A stretch of 19,796 bases of DNA, from assembly GCA_946886275.1 (NCBI GenBank), contig CAMPIH010000024.1:1-19796 (forward strand), written 5' to 3'. Source of the stretch: an uncultured Sphingosinicella sp. Lineage in GTDB: Bacteria; Pseudomonadota; Alphaproteobacteria; Sphingomonadales; Sphingomonadaceae. How positions within the stretch are numbered: the stretch's first letter is position 1; the number at the start of each line of letters is the position of its first letter. A program made the position numbers and the translations under genes. Below, piece after piece: positions 14,824 to 19,796 of this stretch. The notes beneath the pieces were generated by a model that saw only the letters and a list, made by a program, of their open reading frames with translations, had not been told where the DNA came from and ran no database searches.

Positions 14824-15084
14824 ATGGTGACCATCATCGTCGATCTTCTCGCCGCCGTCGCGATCGTCGCCGGCGCCCTGATGATGTTCGCCCAGTCTCG
14901 AGTGCGTTGCTGGTGGGCGGCACTCACCGGGAAACCGGTCGATCCAAACGCGCGACGGCTCGGCAGCGGCGAGGACCCAGCGCGCTACGCGCTGATGATC
15001 TTCGGGATGATGCTGCTCGCCTTCGGGATCATCATCCTCGGCTTCTTCACCGCCTTCGCCTTGTTCGCTCCGGCTTCGCCCTGA
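14824..15084 (+). CDS. Small two-helix membrane protein
   Basis: The product is 86 residues from ATG at 14824. An in-frame ATG at 14809 would add MRETS but has GAGGG directly against it, so the start is uncertain. Two membrane helices are clear: IIVDLLAAVAIVAGALMMFA (about 4-23) and a C-terminal one from ALMIFGMMLLAFGIII onward to FFTAFALF (about 53-80). The loop between them is polar and basic (VRCWWAALTGKP, DPNARR). No known family was recognised. Coding is supported by the coherent membrane pattern and by its exact fit between xthA and erpA (12 nt before the erpA stop codon, convergent). Confidence 0.62.
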   Translation: MVTIIVDLLAAVAIVAGALMMFAQSRVRCWWAALTGKPVDPNARRLGSGEDPARYALMIFGMMLLAFGIIILGFFTAFALFAPASP

Positions 15085-15096
15085 AGACGGCGGGAT

Positions 15097-15423
15097 CTAG
15101 ATGCTGAAGCTGGTGCCGCAGCCGCAGCCCGAGGCGGCGTTCGGATTGGTCACCTGGAAGGAGGCGCCGCCGAGGCTCTCGACGAAATCGACGGTGGACC
15201 CGCGCAGAAGGTCGAGGGAGATGGGGTCAACGACCAGGGTCACCCCGTCTCTTTCCGATCGGACGTCTTCCGCCTCGACCTCGTCGGCAAGGCCGAATCG
15301 ATAGGTGAAGCCGGCGCAGCCGCCGCCGTCCACCGCCAGTCGGAGGATGGCAGGCTTGCCCTGGCGCTTCGCGATCGACGCGATCCGCGCCGCGGCGGAT
15401 GGGGAAAGCGCGATGTCGCTCAT
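15097..15423 (-). CDS. erpA: Iron-sulfur cluster insertion protein ErpA (A-type carrier)
   Basis: The product is 108 residues from ATG at 15423, the usual length for A-type Fe-S carriers. The frame stays open upstream, but MSDIALSPSAAARI is the normal family start. The three cluster-binding cysteines are visible: one in GGGCAGFTY (about 36) and two in the C-terminal SGCGCGTSF. YRFGL, VDPISLDLLRG and GGASFQVTNPNA are also family hallmarks. The protein passes 4Fe-4S or 2Fe-2S clusters to apo-enzymes in the cytoplasm. It is divergent from purS (108 nt between the starts) and tail-to-tail with the small membrane protein gene. Separation from IscA/SufA paralogues is by overall look, so the symbol is likely rather than certain. 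Confidence 0.88.
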   Translation of the reverse strand: MSDIALSPSAAARIASIAKRQGKPAILRLAVDGGGCAGFTYRFGLADEVEAEDVRSERDGVTLVVDPISLDLLRGSTVDFVESLGGASFQVTNPNAASGCGCGTSFSI

Positions 15424-15471
15424 GGGCTGGAGATAGGGACGAGAAGCGAGGCCAGCAAGGCATGGCGGCGC

Positions 15472-15500
15472 TTGTGCGGCGAAGGCGCCGAGGCCATATG
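15472..15500 (+). promoter_or_regulatory. Possible promoter of purS-purQ
   Basis: TTGTGC (15472-15477) and CATATG (15495-15500) are spaced 17 nt and would start transcription about 25 nt before the purS ATG. CATATG is part of the palindrome CCATATGG at 15494-15501, which lies in the only gap available to the divergent erpA promoter as well. Both boxes match the consensus only in part, so this is tentative. Confidence 0.22.
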
Positions 15501-15531
15501 GGCCGCAGTTTTCCGAAAGCCGGAGCGAAGG

Positions 15532-15786
15532 ATGAAAATTAGTGTCTATGTGACGCTGAAGAACGGGGTCCTCGATCCACAGGGCAAGGCGATCCACCAT
15601 GCCCTCGAAGGGCTGGGCTTCAGCGGAGTCAACGACGTCCGCGCCGGCAAGCTGATCGAGCTCGACGTCGACGAGAGCGTCGGCGATTCGGACGTCGAGG
15701 AGATGTGCCGAAAGCTTCTCGCCAATATGGTGATCGAGAATTTCCGGATCGAACGGCAGCAGCCCGCACGGGATGTCGCCGCGTGA
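15532..15786 (+). CDS. purS: PurS subunit of phosphoribosylformylglycinamidine synthase
   Basis: The product is 84 residues from ATG at 15532, with GGAG about 9 nt upstream. [20 protein letters not shown] is the standard PurS start, followed by [20 protein letters not shown] and [15 protein letters not shown]. PurS is the small structural subunit that bridges PurL and PurQ in the three-part FGAM synthase of purine synthesis, found in alphaproteobacteria and Gram-positives in place of the single large PurL of enterics. Its stop overlaps the GTG of purQ (GTGA). Confidence 0.97.
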   Translation: MKISVYVTLKNGVLDPQGKAIHHALEGLGFSGVNDVRAGKLIELDVDESVGDSDVEEMCRKLLANMVIENFRIERQQPARDVAA

Positions 15787-16457
15787 AGAGCGCCGTCATC
15801 GTCTTTCCCGGATCCAATTGCGACCGCGATCTGGCGGAGGCGATCCGGCTGGTCAGCGGCAAGGCCCCTGAAATGGTCTGGCACCGGTCGAACGAGCTGC
15901 CGGGCGGTCTCGACCTCATCGCCATTCCCGGCGGCTTCTCCTACGGCGACTATCTCCGCTCCGGAGCCATGGCCGCGCAATCGCCGGTCATGCAGGCGGT
16001 GAAATCCGCCGCCGATCGTGGAGTCGCGGTGCTCGGGGTCTGCAACGGCTTCCAGATCCTCACCGAGGCGGGCCTTCTGCCGGGGGCGCTGATGCGCAAC
16101 GCCGGGATCAACTTCGTCTGCCGCGACGTTCCGCTCAAGGTCGAGAACAGCCAGTCCGCCTTCACCAGCCGCTATGGCTCGGGCGAGGAGATCATCATCC
16201 CCGTCGCTCATCATGACGGCAATTACCAAGCGGATCAGGAAACGCTCGATCGGCTGGAAGGCGAAGGACGGATCGCCTTCCGCTATCTCGACGAATGCAA
16301 CGGCTCGGCGCGCAACATCGCCGGGATCATCAACGAGGGCGGCAACGTCCTAGGCATGATGCCCCACCCCGAGCGGATGGTCGAAACCGCTCATGGTCGA
16401 ACCGACGGGCGCCGGCTGTTCGAAGGCCTTGTCGAAAGCGTGAGCGAAGCGGCATAG
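15783..16457 (+). CDS. purQ: PurQ glutaminase subunit of phosphoribosylformylglycinamidine synthase
   Basis: The product is 224 residues from the GTG at 15783, which overlaps the purS stop codon. It is a class I glutamine amidotransferase supplying ammonia to Pur[18 protein letters not shown] is the standard N-terminus. The nucleophile Cys is in GVCNGFQIL, the oxyanion region is [18 protein letters not shown], and the His-Glu pair is in PHPERM near the C-terminus. Length matches the family. purL is not in the window; the next gene is convergent. Confidence 0.97.
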   Translation: MKSAVIVFPGSNCDRDLAEAIRLVSGKAPEMVWHRSNELPGGLDLIAIPGGFSYGDYLRSGAMAAQSPVMQAVKSAADRGVAVLGVCNGFQILTEAGLLPGALMRNAGINFVCRDVPLKVENSQSAFTSRYGSGEEIIIPVAHHDGNYQADQETLDRLEGEGRIAFRYLDECNGSARNIAGIINEGGNVLGMMPHPERMVETAHGRTDGRRLFEGLVESVSEAA

Positions 16458-16470
16458 GGGCCTTCGGCCC
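16458..16470 (+). terminator. Short GC hairpin after purQ (possible terminator)
   Basis: GGGCC-TTC-GGCCC is a perfect 5-bp stem directly after the purQ stop codon, in the 51-nt gap between purQ and the convergent E2 gene. No T-run follows. Position supports a terminator; sequence support is weak. Confidence 0.3.
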
Positions 16471-16508
16471 GGTCGCACCGAAGCTGCGGCCGGCGGACAC
16501 CGAGCCGC

Positions 16509-17795
16509 TCAGCGCATCGACAGCAATCTCAGCGGATTCTCCAGAAGCTTCTTCAAATCCTGGATGAAGCTTGCCGCGTCCCAGCCGTCGACGACCCGAT
16601 GGTCGCAGGACAGAGACAGGTTCATCATCTTGCGGATCTCGAGCTCGCCGTCGACGACGACGGGCATTTCCTTGACCTTGTTGACGGCGATGATCGCGAC
16701 TTCGGGCCGATTGATGACCGGGGTCGAGACGATCCCGCCCATCGGCCCCAGGCTGGAAATGGTGATGGTAGAGCCGCTGAGCTCGTCGCGGCTCGCCTTG
16801 CCCGAGCGGGTCGCCTCGGCCAGCCGGAGGATCTCGCCCGCCAGCGCCCACACGTCGTGCCGCTCGGCATTGCGGATGACGGGCACGGCAAGGCCGTTGT
16901 CCGTCTGGGTCGCCATGCCCATGTGGACGGCGCCGGAGCGGAGGACGATCCCGGCGTCGTCGTCGAATCGGGCGTTGATCTGCGGGTAATCGGGCAGCAC
17001 CCGGCACATCGCGCTGATCAGGAACGGCAGCAAGGTGAGCTTGGGCTGGTCGCCACGATCCGAGTTCATCATCGCCCGGGTCTGCTCGAGCGCGGTGACG
17101 TCGACCTCGTCGACATAGGTGAAGTGCGGGATCCGGCGCTTCGCCTCCTGCATGTTCTCGGCAATCCGGCGGCGCAGGCCGACCACCTTCACCTCCTCGT
17201 CCCGCCGCGGAGAAGCGGGCCGCGAGGCACCGCCGCCATGGTAAAGAAGATAGGAATCGAGATCGGCGTGACGGATCCGGTCGCCTGCATGGCGCACCTG
17301 CGCCAGGTCGATCCCGAGATCGCGGGCCCGCTGCCGAACCGCCGGCGAGGCGAGCGCCTTCGATTCCGGCTTCGGCGAAGGCGTCGGCCGCGGAGACTCG
17401 ACCTTCGCCGGCTCGGCAGGCGCTTCACGAACGGAAACAGGCTCAGGGGCCGGCCTGGACTCGGCGCTGGGGACGACCTCCTCGAGCGCCTCGGGGATTT
17501 CGGCCATGCCGTCGGCGATCGGCTCTTCCGGCTGGGCCTCGGCCGGAGCCGCGCCTTCGGTCTCGATCACGATGAGGACGCTTCCGATCGGGATCTGGTC
17601 GCCGACCTCGCCGGCAATTTCGAGGACCTTGCCGGCGACCGGCGATTCCATCTCCACCGTCGCCTTGTCGGTCATCATGTCGGCGATCTGCTGGTCCTCC
17701 GCGACCTGATCGCCGACCTTGACGTGCCAGGCGACGATCTCGGCCTCGGCAATGCCTTCGCCGATGTCGGGAAGCTTGAATTCGTAGCGCGCCAT
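16509..17795 (-). CDS. bkdB: E2 component, branched-chain 2-oxoacid dehydrogenase (dihydrolipoyl acyltransferase)
   Basis: The product is 428 residues from ATG at 17795. The domains in order are: an N-terminal lipoyl domain (1-80) with lipoyl Lys44 in TDKATVEME; a Pro/Glu/Ala-rich linker (81-145); a peripheral subunit-binding domain (about 147-184, ASPAVRQRARDLGIDL); and the catalytic domain (about 200-428) with active-site His399 in CDHRVVDG. One lipoyl domain and the TDKATVEM context fit branched-chain complexes better than pyruvate dehydrogenase. The enzyme transfers the acyl group from E1 to CoA, giving isobutyryl-, isovaleryl- or 2-methylbutyryl-CoA. It is last in the E1alpha-E1beta-E2 unit, with only 6 nt after the E1beta stop. 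No E3 gene follows; the next gene is convergent. Confidence 0.92.
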   Translation of the reverse strand: MARYEFKLPDIGEGIAEAEIVAWHVKVGDQVAEDQQIADMMTDKATVEMESPVAGKVLEIAGEVGDQIPIGSVLIVIETEGAAPAEAQPEEPIADGMAEIPEALEEVVPSAESRPAPEPVSVREAPAEPAKVESPRPTPSPKPESKALASPAVRQRARDLGIDLAQVRHAGDRIRHADLDSYLLYHGGGASRPASPRRDEEVKVVGLRRRIAENMQEAKRRIPHFTYVDEVDVTALEQTRAMMNSDRGDQPKLTLLPFLISAMCRVLPDYPQINARFDDDAGIVLRSGAVHMGMATQTDNGLAVPVIRNAERHDVWALAGEILRLAEATRSGKASRDELSGSTITISSLGPMGGIVSTPVINRPEVAIIAVNKVKEMPVVVDGELEIRKMMNLSLSCDHRVVDGWDAASFIQDLKKLLENPLRLLSMR

Positions 17796-17801
17796 TTGCG
17801 G

Positions 17802-19796
<1,995 letters not shown>

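Overview
The window is very GC-rich DNA with densely packed genes, short or overlapping junctions, and long stop-free antisense frames of the kind seen in genes with GC-rich third codon positions. The gene content fits an alphaproteobacterium, most likely of the order Sphingomonadales (Sphingomonas-like). The main pointers are a homologue of the bacterial ceramide synthase family, an FA2H-like hydroxylase, lptF/lptG, a T1SS-143-like giant adhesin, a PurS/PurQ pair and a bkd operon. The lineage is inferred from content; no marker gene such as rRNA is present.

Layout. (1) 1-1544, minus: the N-terminal 514 residues of a giant repeat adhesin that runs off the left edge. It is preceded by a 715-nt, relatively AT-rich region without genes. 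(2) 2260-3757, minus: a two-gene unit, a secreted DUF2141 protein followed by a lipid kinase of the diacylglycerol kinase family. (3) 3823-9935, plus: a tightly coupled run of lptF, lptG, a MOP-type flippase, an MmgE/PrpD protein and a MobA-like nucleotidyltransferase. (4) 10065-13695, plus: an FA2H-like di-iron hydroxylase, a lipoprotein with four META-like domains, and a GNAT-fold acyltransferase resembling bacterial ceramide synthase. (5) 13696-13969: an intergenic stretch able to fold into an extended stem that could be a structured RNA. (6) 13970-16457: xthA (minus), a small membrane protein (plus), erpA (minus) and purS-purQ (plus). (7) 16509-19796, minus: the E1alpha-E1beta-E2 genes of a branched-chain 2-oxoacid dehydrogenase; E1alpha is cut by the right edge.

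How the genes may work together. Sphingomonads carry glycosphingolipids with a 2-hydroxylated amide-linked fatty acid in the outer membrane. A ceramide-synthase-like acyltransferase, an FA2H-like hydroxylase, a flippase, a sugar-nucleotide-type nucleotidyltransferase, the LptFG export permeases and a lipid kinase within 12 kb therefore look like a sphingolipid assembly and export region. The individual family assignments are mostly secure; their joint role is inference. The right-hand third is housekeeping: DNA repair, Fe-S cluster insertion, purine synthesis and branched-chain amino acid catabolism, the last of which can supply branched acyl-CoA primers.
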